Source of the DNA: an uncultured Lachnospiraceae bacterium
GTDB lineage: Bacteria > Bacillota > Clostridia > Lachnospirales > Lachnospiraceae
Reading direction: 5' to 3'
Assembly: GCA_947169385.1 (NCBI GenBank)
Contig: CAMVPR010000006.1
Coordinates: 23,171 to 87,170 of the forward strand
Length of the DNA: 64,000 bases
In this document: positions 47,058-57,164 of the stretch, one piece after another
Numbering within the stretch: the first letter of the stretch is position 1
Layout of the letters: every line of letters begins with the position of its first letter
Notes under the pieces: generated by a model
Databases searched by the model: none
What the model was told of the DNA's origin: nothing
The model's input: the letters and a program-made list of their open reading frames with translations, nothing else
Translations under genes and position numbers: made by a program

Positions 47058-48737
47058 TCATTTAGCCAGCAATTCTTCAAATTGTTCTGCCGGTAACGGC
47101 TTTGAGAAATAGTATCCTTGGATAATCTGACAACCCATATCTTTTAGCTTGTCGAGTTGGGCTTTCTCCTCAACGCCCTCTGCCACAACCGGAACGCCTA
47201 GGAATCTTGATATATCCATTACCAACTCACAAAGCTTGAGACTCTTATCGTCATTTAACATATTGCGGACAAACTTCATGTCCATCTTGAGCACATCTAT
47301 AGGAATTGTTGTGAGCATATTAAGAGACGAGTAGCCCGAGCCGAAATCATCCATCTCAATCCTGAAGCCCTTGTCTCTCAGGTTATTAACAACCTCGATT
47401 AATCGATTGGCACTGTCTGAATATGCGCTTTCAGTTATCTCAAGAAGAACCTCATTGGTTGTAATGCCGTATTTATCAAGCATTCCAAGAAGCCTGTTCT
47501 CAAGTTCCGGATCAAATATGTCTATCCTAGATACATTTACAGAAACCGGAACGGTAGCCTTAAACTGCTCTTTCCATTTAGCTATCTGTGACGCAACCTC
47601 CTCCCAGACAAAGCGGTCAAGCTTCTGAACAAGACCATTGCCCTCAAACAAAGGTATAAAGTCACCCGGACTAATCATGCCAAATTCAGGATGATTCCAC
47701 CTGATAAGCGCCTCCGCACTCTGAAGCACCGGCTCATCTCCCTCAATGTTATATTTAGGCTGATAATAAACCGCAAAGTCTTTATTGGCTATAGAGGTAT
47801 CGATATCTCGTATCAACCTTTCGTGGTAAAGAAGCTTGTCATGCGTGACACTGTCATAGTAAGCCATCTGTCTCGTATAATCACCACGAAGTTCATCACA
47901 CGCAAGCTTAGCGTGATCAAACCACTGCTCCGGAGGATCATTTCTGTCAACATTCTTGTTGATACCTATTCTAAGCCTTATCTTGGCTTTTTCAAATGAC
48001 ACGGCAGCTATATCTGTCAATATCTTCTCGGCAAGCTTTCCATAGTTACCCGAACCTTGGTGATAAATGTAAAATGTATCAGCGGACACCCTGCAGGCGA
48101 TACCATAGCTATCACCAAGTTCAGCCATAATCATCGATCCGATTCTCTTAAGAATCCTGTCTCCTTCAGATCGTCCATATATCTCATTTACAAGATGGAA
48201 ATGCTCGATATCCATAGCGATAGCATCCATCTTAATGTCACTATACTTCTCCATCTGCTTTATGTATTCGAAGAAAAACTCACCTGAATACAATCCGGTA
48301 AGAGGGTCAATCTCCGCTGAATCTATGAGTCTCTTCTTCTCGTAGAGGTCTATAATCCTCTCACACCTTGCCAGTACTACTTCCGGCATATTGTACGGCT
48401 TCTTAATAAAGTCATCTGCACCTGCGCGTATGATTGACACTTCTGCATCTTCATCCTGAGTCATCACAATCACAGGAATCTGAGACAGATTGTTGTCCGA
48501 CCTGCAGAGCCTAAGCACTTCTTCGCCACCCATAACAGGCATCATAAGATCGAGCAATACCAACGAGATAGTATCGTAGTCCATATGAAGAATATCAACC
48601 GCTTGTTGTCCGTTCTCGGCATAGACTACTTCATATTCACCCTTAAGCATATTACCGAGAATCTCACGGTTAATCATCTCATCCTCTACCACAAGGACCT
48701 TCCTCTTACCTCTAACACTCTCAAGTACCTTGTACAT
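47058..48737 (-). CDS. Response regulator with degenerate GGDEF and intact EAL domain
   Basis: 559 residues. The receiver (12-128) has VVEDE, the acceptor Asp in LLDLMMP, and KKPY. The GGDEF-like domain (about 140-290) reads VSADTFY where GGDEF should be, so it should not make c-di-GMP. The EAL domain (about 305-555) keeps SAEALIRW, NVSR, EITES, DDFGSGYSSL and AEGVE, the residues of an active c-di-GMP phosphodiesterase. It starts three bases after the hybrid kinase stop (RBS AAGGGG), so the output of this phosphorelay is probably lowering c-di-GMP. Confidence 0.94.
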   Translation of the reverse strand: MYKVLESVRGKRKVLVVEDEMINREILGNMLKGEYEVVYAENGQQAVDILHMDYDTISLVLLDLMMPVMGGEEVLRLCRSDNNLSQIPVIVMTQDEDAEVSIIRAGADDFIKKPYNMPEVVLARCERIIDLYEKKRLIDSAEIDPLTGLYSGEFFFEYIKQMEKYSDIKMDAIAMDIEHFHLVNEIYGRSEGDRILKRIGSMIMAELGDSYGIACRVSADTFYIYHQGSGNYGKLAEKILTDIAAVSFEKAKIRLRIGINKNVDRNDPPEQWFDHAKLACDELRGDYTRQMAYYDSVTHDKLLYHERLIRDIDTSIANKDFAVYYQPKYNIEGDEPVLQSAEALIRWNHPEFGMISPGDFIPLFEGNGLVQKLDRFVWEEVASQIAKWKEQFKATVPVSVNVSRIDIFDPELENRLLGMLDKYGITTNEVLLEITESAYSDSANRLIEVVNNLRDKGFRIEMDDFGSGYSSLNMLTTIPIDVLKMDMKFVRNMLNDDKSLKLCELVMDISRFLGVPVVAEGVEEKAQLDKLKDMGCQIIQGYYFSKPLPAEQFEELLAK

Positions 48738-48740
48738 CTA

Positions 48741-51700
48741 TCATTCCCCTTTCTGCTCATCTCGAATTCCTATCAGCTCTTCAAGACAACTGTACAACCT
48801 TTCCGGCTCAACCGGTTTAGAAAGATGTGCATTCATACCTACCTGAAGAGATCTCTGAACATCTTCGTCAAATGCATTCGCAGTCAACGCTATGATAGGA
48901 ACAGTAGCAGCATCTTCTCGGTCAAGTGACCTGATTGCAGCCGTTGCTTCAAGACCATCCATCTCAGGCATTCTGACGTCCATCAATATTGCATCATAAT
49001 GCGAATCAGCGCTATCCCTAAACATATCAAGAGCGACCTTACCATTGACAGCGGTCTCCGTCACTATGCCTTTGGTAGCCAGAACTTCCTTCATTATCTC
49101 TGCATTTATCTCCATATCTTCTGCAAGAAGTATTATCCTGCCGTTTAGATCTATCTTATGTCTTTTGACGATTCCGCCCGGATTGTTCTTTCTGGCTATC
49201 CTCTCAAACTCGTCTATAACATTTGAAGCAAATAAAGGCTTGGACAAGAAACTGTCAACGCCGGCATGAAGAGCTTCGTCCATAATCTCATCCCAATTAA
49301 ATGAGGTAAGTATTATTACAGTCGTCTCGCTGTCGTAGCGTTCCCTGATACGCCTTACAACCTCTAATCCGTCCATCTCAGGCATCTTCCAATCGAGAAG
49401 AACAAGTCCATAATGTTCTTGCTTGGTATGCGCAACCTCCAGCATACTAAGCGCCTCATCGCCTGAAAGAGCTATGTCTGACTTAATACCGGCCTCATCA
49501 AGCACAAGTCTTGCATGCTCCGCTGCCACCTCTTCATCATCTACCACAAGAATACGCAGATCCTTAAGGTTAATAAAACTGCTGTCAATATTGGAATTCT
49601 CACAATTGTTAAGTGTTATTACAACTGTAAACTGCGTTCCCGAACCTTTCTCAGATTCGACAGATATGGTTCCATTCATCAGGTCCACAATATTCTTGGT
49701 AATAGCCATTCCAAGTCCGGTACTCCCGTACTTATTGTTACGACTGTTATCCTCTTGGGTAAATGAATCGAAGATACTTGGAAGAAACGACTCATCCATA
49801 CCAATACCGGTATCTTTTATGACAAATCTCAGTGTACTTCTGCCTTCAAATACATTGGTACGCTCTACTGTAAGCCTCACACTTCCGGGTGCATCCGTGA
49901 ACTTTATGGCATTGGACAGGATGTTTATGAGTACCTGCTTAAGCTTCATGTCGTCACCGATATAAAAATCAGCAACGCCTCCCGTCACACTGCACTCATA
50001 CTTAAGCCCCTTCTCACTACACTGAGACATAACCATTGTGTTGATCTGCTCAAGCATAGAACGGAAGGAGAACTCTTCTTTTCTGAGCACCATTCGACCT
50101 GACTCAATCCTACTCATATCCAGGATATCATTGATAAGTCCCAATAGATGCCTTGCACTCTCTCCAATCTTGTCAAGATATCCTACAGTCTCTGCCGGAA
50201 GTTCCTTATTCCTGAGTGCCAACATATTAAGACCGATAATTGCGTTCATAGGCGTTCTTATCTCGTGACTCATATTAGATAAGAATGCCGTCTTAGCTCG
50301 ACTCGCTTCCTCTGCGGTATCTAACGCATCCGATAGCGCCTGATTCTTGGCAAGAGCCTCACGCATCTCTAAATCAATATCCGTAAATCCGGCTCCGACC
50401 GCATGAACAATGTGATCTCCTCTCTCATCCGGCTTTCGTACTCCCGCCATGCGGAGCATCTCATACGATTCCTCACCATTTCTCTTCACAAGATAACGCA
50501 AAGTGATTATCACATTATCTTTTAGATTCTCTCTAATTGATTCCGGATCGGTGAAATTAAGGAACGCCTCGCGGTATTCTTCAGTGACGTATTTATCAGC
50601 GTAGTTCTTAACTTTCTCCTTATAATCAAAGTTATCACCGGCCTTAAGCATATCTCCGTCGCCTTTATTATCATTTCTGTAACATATACCACGATTATCA
50701 TCAAGATCAATATAATAAACACTACGATAATCCGATGCCAAAGCGGTTATCATATTATCCTGCCTTCGACTCATCTGCTCCTGCTCAAGAAGCTCATCCT
50801 GAAGAGCTATTCTCTCCTCAAGCTCCTGCTGAAGCATCTCTGCCGTCTCTCTCTCAGAAATGAGCTTGACGGTCCTTCTCGTCTGTATAACGAGATATAT
50901 GGTTATTGCCAGCAAAACAACAGCTGTTATGAGGGATAATATAAGACTCCTCTTGATAATTCCTTCAGAGATATTGTCTATCTGGTCGCTTATCACGCTC
51001 TCTCGAATAAGATAAGTCAACATCCAGTCTGTTCCATGTATAGGAGTGTAGCTTAGCGTCTCCTGTATTCCATCGTATGAAAATGAAACAATACCACCAC
51101 TGTGTCCGGTAAATTCTTCCTTAAAGGTCTCATAGTCATATCCCGACTCAAAATCAGCTTTTTCCATTGCACTTAAAAGATTGTCTTCAGCTGATAGCCC
51201 ACCGAGAATAAGATCTGTAAACGATGTACCATCAACTTTATATATATTACAGAACGTGGTATTGTTGCTCTCAGTCTGTAGCGATATCTTACTTAGGAAA
51301 TGATTCATGTCCATCTCCATAAAACACGCAACCAAAGTGTTGCCGCATAAATCCAATCGATCAACAGGGGCAGCAATTATAACCTTTCTGTCTCCGTCAT
51401 CCTCATCTTTGATTGATACTTCTGTACCCGAAAGCGTACTATAGTCAAAATTATAGATATCGATGTCTTTCCTGGTTCCTCTAGATGTATAAATGGTACC
51501 CTTGTCATCAACAAATGCAAACTTCTCAAGATTGTAAAGCTGTTTCATTCTAGCCTGATATGACTGAAGACTCTCTACCGACGAAAGATCATCTTTATTC
51601 AGAAGTCCGACAGCTGTATCCAAATCTTCTGCGTATCTCTCAAGATTCTGCGCAACAACCTGCTCACGCCTTCCGGCGAGCTCATCAAGGTAAAGGAGGC

Positions 51701-51866
51701 TAACGTTCCTAACCGCCTTGTTCGCGTCCCTGCTTGCACTTCTTCCTGTCCACATAGTTCCTATTATCAGTATGGCAGCAACAGCCATAACACTGATAAC
51801 GGCAGCCGAAAGAATTCCTGACTTCTTATATCCCGTCGAATACGATCTCTTCTTAAACAATCCCAT
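48741..51866 (-). CDS. Membrane hybrid sensor histidine kinase with two receivers
   Basis: About 1040 residues. TM1 (about 20-42), a dCache-type extracellular sensor (45-300), TM2 (about 310-332), a coiled coil and a PAS-like region shared with the kinase at 52247. HisKA has SHEIRTPMNAIIGLN (His near 535), the HATPase NILSNAIKFTD, DTGIGMD and GLGMAITKNIV. Two receivers follow, with Asp in LLDWKMPEMDG and LMDVRMPEMDG. The third Met is chosen as start because AGAGGG lies 9 bases ahead; ATG 51875 is possible. It lies between the Hpt gene and the EAL output gene. Confidence 0.94.
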   Translation of the reverse strand: MGLFKKRSYSTGYKKSGILSAAVISVMAVAAILIIGTMWTGRSASRDANKAVRNVSLLYLDELAGRREQVVAQNLERYAEDLDTAVGLLNKDDLSSVESLQSYQARMKQLYNLEKFAFVDDKGTIYTSRGTRKDIDIYNFDYSTLSGTEVSIKDEDDGDRKVIIAAPVDRLDLCGNTLVACFMEMDMNHFLSKISLQTESNNTTFCNIYKVDGTSFTDLILGGLSAEDNLLSAMEKADFESGYDYETFKEEFTGHSGGIVSFSYDGIQETLSYTPIHGTDWMLTYLIRESVISDQIDNISEGIIKRSLILSLITAVVLLAITIYLVIQTRRTVKLISERETAEMLQQELEERIALQDELLEQEQMSRRQDNMITALASDYRSVYYIDLDDNRGICYRNDNKGDGDMLKAGDNFDYKEKVKNYADKYVTEEYREAFLNFTDPESIRENLKDNVIITLRYLVKRNGEESYEMLRMAGVRKPDERGDHIVHAVGAGFTDIDLEMREALAKNQALSDALDTAEEASRAKTAFLSNMSHEIRTPMNAIIGLNMLALRNKELPAETVGYLDKIGESARHLLGLINDILDMSRIESGRMVLRKEEFSFRSMLEQINTMVMSQCSEKGLKYECSVTGGVADFYIGDDMKLKQVLINILSNAIKFTDAPGSVRLTVERTNVFEGRSTLRFVIKDTGIGMDESFLPSIFDSFTQEDNSRNNKYGSTGLGMAITKNIVDLMNGTISVESEKGSGTQFTVVITLNNCENSNIDSSFINLKDLRILVVDDEEVAAEHARLVLDEAGIKSDIALSGDEALSMLEVAHTKQEHYGLVLLDWKMPEMDGLEVVRRIRERYDSETTVIILTSFNWDEIMDEALHAGVDSFLSKPLFASNVIDEFERIARKNNPGGIVKRHKIDLNGRIILLAEDMEINAEIMKEVLATKGIVTETAVNGKVALDMFRDSADSHYDAILMDVRMPEMDGLEATAAIRSLDREDAATVPIIALTANAFDEDVQRSLQVGMNAHLSKPVEPERLYSCLEELIGIRDEQKGE

Positions 51867-51903
51867 ATCCATCATCCCTCTTTATGTACAATAACTAAGT
51901 CCA

Positions 51904-52245
51904 TTACTTACAATACTCCGCTAAATCATCCCTCTTGCTGATAAGTTCAGCCATAAGTCCTTTATAATCTGCATCAGCCTTACCACGCAAGAGTTCTGTT
52001 ATCTCCGCTATTTTGTCGTAAAGCGGAGTCAACGAAAGATTCCCAAGCACTCCCTTTAGCGCATGTGCCGCATCAAAGGCAGCATCCAAGTTGCCCTCGT
52101 CAATCGCCTTAGCAAGATCGTCAAATCTCTTCTCCGTAGGTACAGAATTAACCAGTTTAAGATACAGCGCTTCGTTACCCATACACATGGCAAGCCCCTT
52201 GTCCGTATCTACTCCAAGTGATTTTAAAACATCTAATGTTATCAT
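51904..52245 (-). CDS. Histidine phosphotransfer (Hpt) protein
   Basis: 113 residues from ATG 52245 (MITLDVLKSLG) after AAGGAG, one base beyond the kinase stop. The four-helix Hpt motif AHALKGVLGNL carries the phosphorylated His. It shuttles phosphate between receivers of the two hybrid kinases and the downstream response regulator. The longer frame to 52341 overlaps the kinase gene and is not needed. Confidence 0.92.
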   Translation of the reverse strand: MITLDVLKSLGVDTDKGLAMCMGNEALYLKLVNSVPTEKRFDDLAKAIDEGNLDAAFDAAHALKGVLGNLSLTPLYDKIAEITELLRGKADADYKGLMAELISKRDDLAEYCK

Positions 52246-52246
52246 A

Positions 52247-54337
52247 TCATTCTCCTTTACATTGTATATCATATTCCCATATAAGTTCTCCGAGCGTATG
52301 ATACAACCGCTCCGGCGAGACAGGTTTAGACAGATGTGCATTCATTCCTGCTTGAAGAGAACGCTGAACATCCTCGTCAAACGCATTAGCCGTCAAAGCT
52401 ATAATCGGAACTATATCCGCATCTTCTCTTGGCAGAGATCGTATCTTAGTCGTTGCCTCAAGACCGTCCATCTCAGGCATACGTATATCCATAAGTATCG
52501 CATCGTAAAAGGCAACATCACTTGCTTCAAACATATCCAGTGCCTGTCTTCCGTTCTCAGCATGATCTATTATTGCGCCTTTTACGCTTAACATCTCCTT
52601 CATTATCTCTGCATTTATAATCACATCTTCTGCAAGAAGTATATGTCTGCCTTCAAGATTAGCTGTTTCTCGATTAACTCCACCATCCGTTTTGTTAATC
52701 CCGGTCTTGCATTTCCTAAATGATATGGTGACAGTAAAAACAGTTCCGACATTCTTCTCTGATTCAACAGATATCGAGCCATTCATTGTGTCGACAATAT
52801 TCTTGGTAATAGCCATACCAAGCCCGGTACTTCCGTACTTGTTGGTTCTTCCATTGTATTCCTGAGAAAATGTCTCAAACACCCTCGGAATAAACGAACT
52901 ATCCATTCCTATCCCCGTATCACGTATAGTAAATCTAAGGGTTGACTGGTCTTCAAAAACCGCCGTCTGTTCTACCTTAAGCTCAACATTTCCCGGAGCA
53001 TCGGTGAACTTGATGGCATTGCTTAAAATATTGATGAGCACTTCCTTAAGTTTCATCTCATCTCCCATGTAATCGTCAGATAAGTCACCCTCTATATTAC
53101 AGTCATATCTAAGCCCTTTATCGGTGCACTGAGTCATAACCATGTCATTTATCTGCTTAAGAACATCGGTTAACGAGAAAGGTTCACTCTTAAGAATCAT
53201 ATTGCCGGACTCTATCCTGCTCATATCAAGAATATCGTTGATAAGATTAAGCAAATGTGAAGCGCTGGCTCCAATCTTCTCAAGATACTGCCTTGTATCC
53301 GCATCTAGTGACTCTCTCTGAAGAGCTAAGTTATTTAGACCGATTATCGCATTCATAGGCGTTCTGATCTCATGACTCATACTCGACAAAAACGCTGTCT
53401 TGGCCCTGTTGGCCTCCTGAGCCGCAAAAAGCGCCTCACTTAAAGCCTGGCTCTTGGCCATCTCGTCTCGCATCTCAACATCAATATCCGTAAACCCAAG
53501 CCCTACAGCATGAACAATATGATCTTCTCTGTCGGCAGCATGTCTCACTCCCGCCATACGAATCATTTCGTAATAATCCTTGCCGTTTCTGTGAACTAAA
53601 TATCTGAATGCTATAATAGGCTTTAGAGCAAGACCTCTCCTTATATTGTCAGTATCTATGAACTTTAGGAACTCTTCTCTATAAGCTTCGTCAACCACAT
53701 GTAATGCATACCCCTTAAAGCGCTCGTGATACGGAAACTTTACTCCCACCGGCGACTGATTGTGGTCATTAGGATCCGATCTGTAACACACACCCTCATC
53801 CAGATCTAAATCTATGTGGTATACACTCCTGTAATCCGAAGCAAGAGCTGTTATCATCTTGTCTTGCTGCTCACTTCTGACCTGCTCGCTGATCAATTGC
53901 TCTTTAAGATCTTTACGCTCTTTCGGATCATACTGCTCGGTTACATCAGCGAGAAATACATAATATATACCGCCAATACTGTCAGTACCGGTGTAATGGC
54001 CATAGTCTTCTATCCATCGTATTGTTCCGTCCTTACGGATAATGCGATAAATAACGTGGTCCATATTCTCACTGCTCATTCTGATCTGGTCATTGACAGA
54101 ATCTGCGACGGCAGCATAATCATCCGGATGAAGCATCCCTCGAAATGTATTGCCGGTATGCTCCCGAAACTCTTCAAGAGTATTGCATCCAAACAGTCTG
54201 ATTGTTGCATCATTGACGTAGATAACTTCTCCATCACCCTCAGCTTTATAAATCAAGAAGCCCCCCGGCATATGCCTTCCCAGAGCTTCAATGAATGTCA
54301 TAGTCTGATCATTTAATTCGAATTTCTTTCCAAACAT
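52247..54337 (-). CDS. Soluble PAS hybrid sensor histidine kinase
   Basis: 696 residues without membrane helices. PAS domain at 10-140 (PGGFLIYKAEGDGEVIYVND, PAC end FLADVTEQ), a second PAS-like module at 160-290 paralogous to that in the kinase at 48741, HisKA with SHEIRTPMNAIIGLN (His near 322), the HATPase (NILSNAIKFTD, GLGMAITKNIV), and one receiver (LMDIRMPEMDG). First gene of the four-gene relay; the RBS is weak (GGGG). The signal is intracellular and unknown. Confidence 0.94.
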   Translation of the reverse strand: MFGKKFELNDQTMTFIEALGRHMPGGFLIYKAEGDGEVIYVNDATIRLFGCNTLEEFREHTGNTFRGMLHPDDYAAVADSVNDQIRMSSENMDHVIYRIIRKDGTIRWIEDYGHYTGTDSIGGIYYVFLADVTEQYDPKERKDLKEQLISEQVRSEQQDKMITALASDYRSVYHIDLDLDEGVCYRSDPNDHNQSPVGVKFPYHERFKGYALHVVDEAYREEFLKFIDTDNIRRGLALKPIIAFRYLVHRNGKDYYEMIRMAGVRHAADREDHIVHAVGLGFTDIDVEMRDEMAKSQALSEALFAAQEANRAKTAFLSSMSHEIRTPMNAIIGLNNLALQRESLDADTRQYLEKIGASASHLLNLINDILDMSRIESGNMILKSEPFSLTDVLKQINDMVMTQCTDKGLRYDCNIEGDLSDDYMGDEMKLKEVLINILSNAIKFTDAPGNVELKVEQTAVFEDQSTLRFTIRDTGIGMDSSFIPRVFETFSQEYNGRTNKYGSTGLGMAITKNIVDTMNGSISVESEKNVGTVFTVTISFRKCKTGINKTDGGVNRETANLEGRHILLAEDVIINAEIMKEMLSVKGAIIDHAENGRQALDMFEASDVAFYDAILMDIRMPEMDGLEATTKIRSLPREDADIVPIIALTANAFDEDVQRSLQAGMNAHLSKPVSPERLYHTLGELIWEYDIQCKGE

Positions 54338-54423
54338 AAAAACCCCAATTATCTGTAATAAAAATCGACAATAAATCTAACTGATATTTTACCATAATTC
54401 ATAAGATTTCGATAGATAAAATT

Positions 54424-56346
54424 TCACTCCGGCAGTTCTTCCCATTCATAGTTATTCTTAGGACATTCTCTCATAATCTGGTTACGCTGGTACTCTTTAC
54501 AAGTGATAGTCTTAAGAGACGGGAAATGCTCCATAAGACCACGGACAGTAGCAAAAGTACAATTGTACAATTGGAGATTACTTACATTATTCATATAACC
54601 GGAATCTAAAAATCCATTCTTCATGGTAATTCTGCCAAGACACAAGGTTTCTAAGTATTTCATATCTCCAAGACTGTTAATCGCATCTCCATCGACATTA
54701 AATAGTTCAAGATAGCTTAGATTATTAATCTTCCCAATCTCGCCATAACTCATATCATCAACATTTACACCGTCAATCCTTAAGTAATCACACCTTGATT
54801 TTGGAATGTCTTTTAGTGTCTTAAGATTAAGAATGTTGAGGCTTAAGTAATCAAGTCTTTTTAAATCACTTATTCCGGACAGGTCAGTTACAGGGCAATC
54901 AGCAATGACAAGGCTGTGTAGATTATCAAGTGTATTGATTGCTGAGAGATCACTTACCGGACAATCAACAATAGAAAGCCTTTCAAGCGGAATATCCTTA
55001 ATTGGCGAGATATCCTTAACCAACTGATGTCCGATAAACAGCTTCTTAAGATTAGGCATATACTTTATCAGGGAAAGGTCATTTATATCGCCTTCGCTTA
55101 CCTCGGGATAAAAACATACATCCATTTTGTTCTCATCTAATTTTACAAACTCGTCCTGCCACTCGATATATTGATATTTTGAGTATTCCGTATACGCATC
55201 CATCCCCACAATAAAAATCATCCTTATATTTTTAAGTTCGTCAAATGTTATCGGCTCATCACTGTTCTTTATGTTAAGTGCAGTTCTCACAGCATTCTCC
55301 ATAGATTTAGAACCTTCAAAGTACACATATTCAGGGTCACTTGAAACGTAAGGAATATGCTTGTTATCTTCCGCGATATTGTTGTTGACCGGAGTATGTG
55401 ATTTATTATCAGCAAGATAATACCCAATCGCAAATGCAATCACAGAGCATATAAATATTGCCGCAAGAAATGCAGGAACACTGAAGAGCTTAGATTTAAC
55501 ATTAGATACGCGTCTAATATCAAGAAGCATCTTAATCATATCCTTAGCTGACCTTGGTCTGAATCTTTTGTCTACACTGATGGATTTAAGAAGGAGGGAT
55601 TTTAGGCGCTTAGAATAATCAGTTGTCTTAAGATTCTCCTCGTCATAACTCCCGCATGCCAGATATATAAGAGTCTTACCAACTCCATAGATATCCGTTC
55701 TTATATCTGACTGGGTAAAACCAAACTGCTCGGGAGCAGCGGTGCTTAGTGTCCCCATAAACATGGTATCAGAAGTTGCACCCTCCTTGTATGTCCTTGC
55801 AGTATCGTAATCGATAAGCATGTATTCGGTAGTTTTTCTGTCATTTACAATGATTATATTCTCCGGTTTAATATCTCTATGTATGATTTGTGTGCGAAGA
55901 TTCTGAAGCTTTTCAAGCTGCTTAAGAAGACCGATTCCTATATCAATAAGCTCATCCTCTCTGATGATTCCAACCCTGTCTGCGTATTCTGACAAAGTTT
56001 CGCCTTTGATGTACTCACGAATCAGATATGATGCATTGTCTGTCTTCCCGTAATCAACAAGCTTAGGCGCGTCAATGCTGTTCTCGTTAAGTAATTTCAA
56101 CATATCTGCTTCATTTGCAATATGTGTATAATCGTCTAAAGAGCGCACCTTTAGAATGTAAAATGTACTATCCGTTTCTCCGATAACCTGGTAGGTTAAG
56201 CTCGACTTGCTCTTACGAAGCAGAGACTTAACCGTATATCCCTTATCCTTGATAAAAGGGATGGCTTTACTTAGCTCATCGGTCTGTATTAAATTCATAT
56301 TCATAAATGTATCCGTATCCATGATTAAGAGCATACAATAATTCAT
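54424..56346 (-). CDS. Ser/Thr protein kinase with LRR-like ectodomain
   Basis: 640 residues. A Hanks-type kinase (about 35-285): VAIK-like Lys in FYILKVRS, the catalytic loop IIHRDIKPENIII, the Mg loop LIDYD (Tyr for Phe in DFG), and AAPEQFG. One membrane helix (about 288-312) is followed by an outside region with short leucine-rich units (ISPIKDIPLERLSIVDCPVS, LDNLHSLVIADCPVTDL). The start is uncertain: 56346, 56322 and 56304 are in frame with no good RBS. It is divergent from a small HTH gene, a pairing that suggests the kinase controls that regulator. Confidence 0.9.
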   Translation of the reverse strand: MNYCMLLIMDTDTFMNMNLIQTDELSKAIPFIKDKGYTVKSLLRKSKSSLTYQVIGETDSTFYILKVRSLDDYTHIANEADMLKLLNENSIDAPKLVDYGKTDNASYLIREYIKGETLSEYADRVGIIREDELIDIGIGLLKQLEKLQNLRTQIIHRDIKPENIIIVNDRKTTEYMLIDYDTARTYKEGATSDTMFMGTLSTAAPEQFGFTQSDIRTDIYGVGKTLIYLACGSYDEENLKTTDYSKRLKSLLLKSISVDKRFRPRSAKDMIKMLLDIRRVSNVKSKLFSVPAFLAAIFICSVIAFAIGYYLADNKSHTPVNNNIAEDNKHIPYVSSDPEYVYFEGSKSMENAVRTALNIKNSDEPITFDELKNIRMIFIVGMDAYTEYSKYQYIEWQDEFVKLDENKMDVCFYPEVSEGDINDLSLIKYMPNLKKLFIGHQLVKDISPIKDIPLERLSIVDCPVSDLSAINTLDNLHSLVIADCPVTDLSGISDLKRLDYLSLNILNLKTLKDIPKSRCDYLRIDGVNVDDMSYGEIGKINNLSYLELFNVDGDAINSLGDMKYLETLCLGRITMKNGFLDSGYMNNVSNLQLYNCTFATVRGLMEHFPSLKTITCKEYQRNQIMRECPKNNYEWEELPE

Positions 56347-56361
56347 TTAAAAATGCAACAG

Positions 56362-56405
56362 TGTGCAGAATTGCCCACCAATCAAAACATGTTTTTTGTT
56401 ATGAT
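56362..56405 (+). promoter_or_regulatory. Promoter of the HTH gene with activator-type palindrome (degenerate copy)
   Basis: TGTGCA-GAAT-TGCCCA (56362-56377) followed by CCAAT, then TATGAT at 56400-56405, 22 bases after the palindrome. The same arrangement occurs before the next two genes at 56951 and 58546. Confidence 0.65.
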
Positions 56406-56460
56406 TTTTAACGTAATAAAAGTAATTTTGATTGATTTATGAAGGGGGATGATTTAGAAT

Positions 56461-56898
56461 ATGATTGATATGAATACTGATGAGATTATGAATGCCTTAA
56501 AAGGCAGAGATGAATTTCCAAAGGAATATTTCAACAATGATAATATAGATGTTGTTAAGTATCTGAATGAGCTTATCAGGAACAAGGGATATAAAATCAG
56601 GGAGATTATCCCCAAGCTTGGGTACGAAAGGTCGTACACCTACCAGATGTTTAACGGCACCCGTGTTCCAACCCGTGTCTTTGTATTGAGGCTTGCAGTC
56701 ATTATTGGTCTTGATTATGAGGAGACTCAAAGAGCACTGTATATCACCGGCAATACGCTCCTTTATGCGAAGATAAGATTCGATGCCGTTATAATATACG
56801 CAATAGAGAGAAGGTTTGACGAGTCCAGGTTAGAAGAGCTTCTTAAGGAAGTAGGCGAGAAATCTCTTTTTTGGCTTTTTTGGAATGAAAGAACGTGA
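56461..56898 (+). CDS. Small HTH protein next to the Ser/Thr kinase
   Basis: 145 residues. The central part looks like a lambda-repressor-type HTH (YLNELIRNKGYKIREIIPKL, then SYTYQMFNGTRVPTRVFVLR), followed by helices with an aromatic tail (SLFWLFWNERT). There is no sensor domain. RBS GGGGGATGA; a second ATG three codons on is possible. It is divergent from the kinase, and its promoter shares a palindrome with the two secreted-protein genes. It may be the regulator of that set, though direct proof is absent. Confidence 0.8.
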   Translation: MIDMNTDEIMNALKGRDEFPKEYFNNDNIDVVKYLNELIRNKGYKIREIIPKLGYERSYTYQMFNGTRVPTRVFVLRLAVIIGLDYEETQRALYITGNTLLYAKIRFDAVIIYAIERRFDESRLEELLKEVGEKSLFWLFWNERT

Positions 56899-56917
56899 AT
56901 ATACTGTATTATTAAGA

Positions 56918-56994
56918 AGGTTAATTGGAACGGTTTCAATTAACCTTTTTTGTGCACACTTGCACACCAAATAACATGTACAATCTGATATCAT
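56918..56994 (+). promoter_or_regulatory. Terminator of the HTH gene plus activator-type promoter for the first secreted protein
   Basis: The hairpin AGGTTAATTGGAA-cgg-TTTCAATTAACCT with a T run (56918-56952) ends the HTH gene. Directly after lies TGTGCA-CACT-TGCACA (56951-56966), CCAAAT, and TATCAT at 56989-56994. The palindrome also reads TGTG-N8-CACA and is centred about 42 bases before the expected start. There is no good -35 box, which fits an activated promoter. This cassette of about 75 bases is repeated at 58512. Confidence 0.75.
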
Positions 56995-57164
56995 ATTTGA
57001 AGCGCGAAGAAATTATTAAACACTCGCAGCTGCTTTAATCATTATACCAATCGCGAGATACTTGTTTATTATAAGGGAAGCTATTGTATTAATAGAAGGG
57101 ATTGAACAAGTATCCAAAAAACTGATTAAGCAGATATTACACTAAACGAAGGAGGATTTTGCGA

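Noticed and set aside
54338..54423. c-di-GMP riboswitch before the phosphorelay operon
   Set aside because: The upstream region is short and AT-rich, with none of the conserved GEMM core visible.
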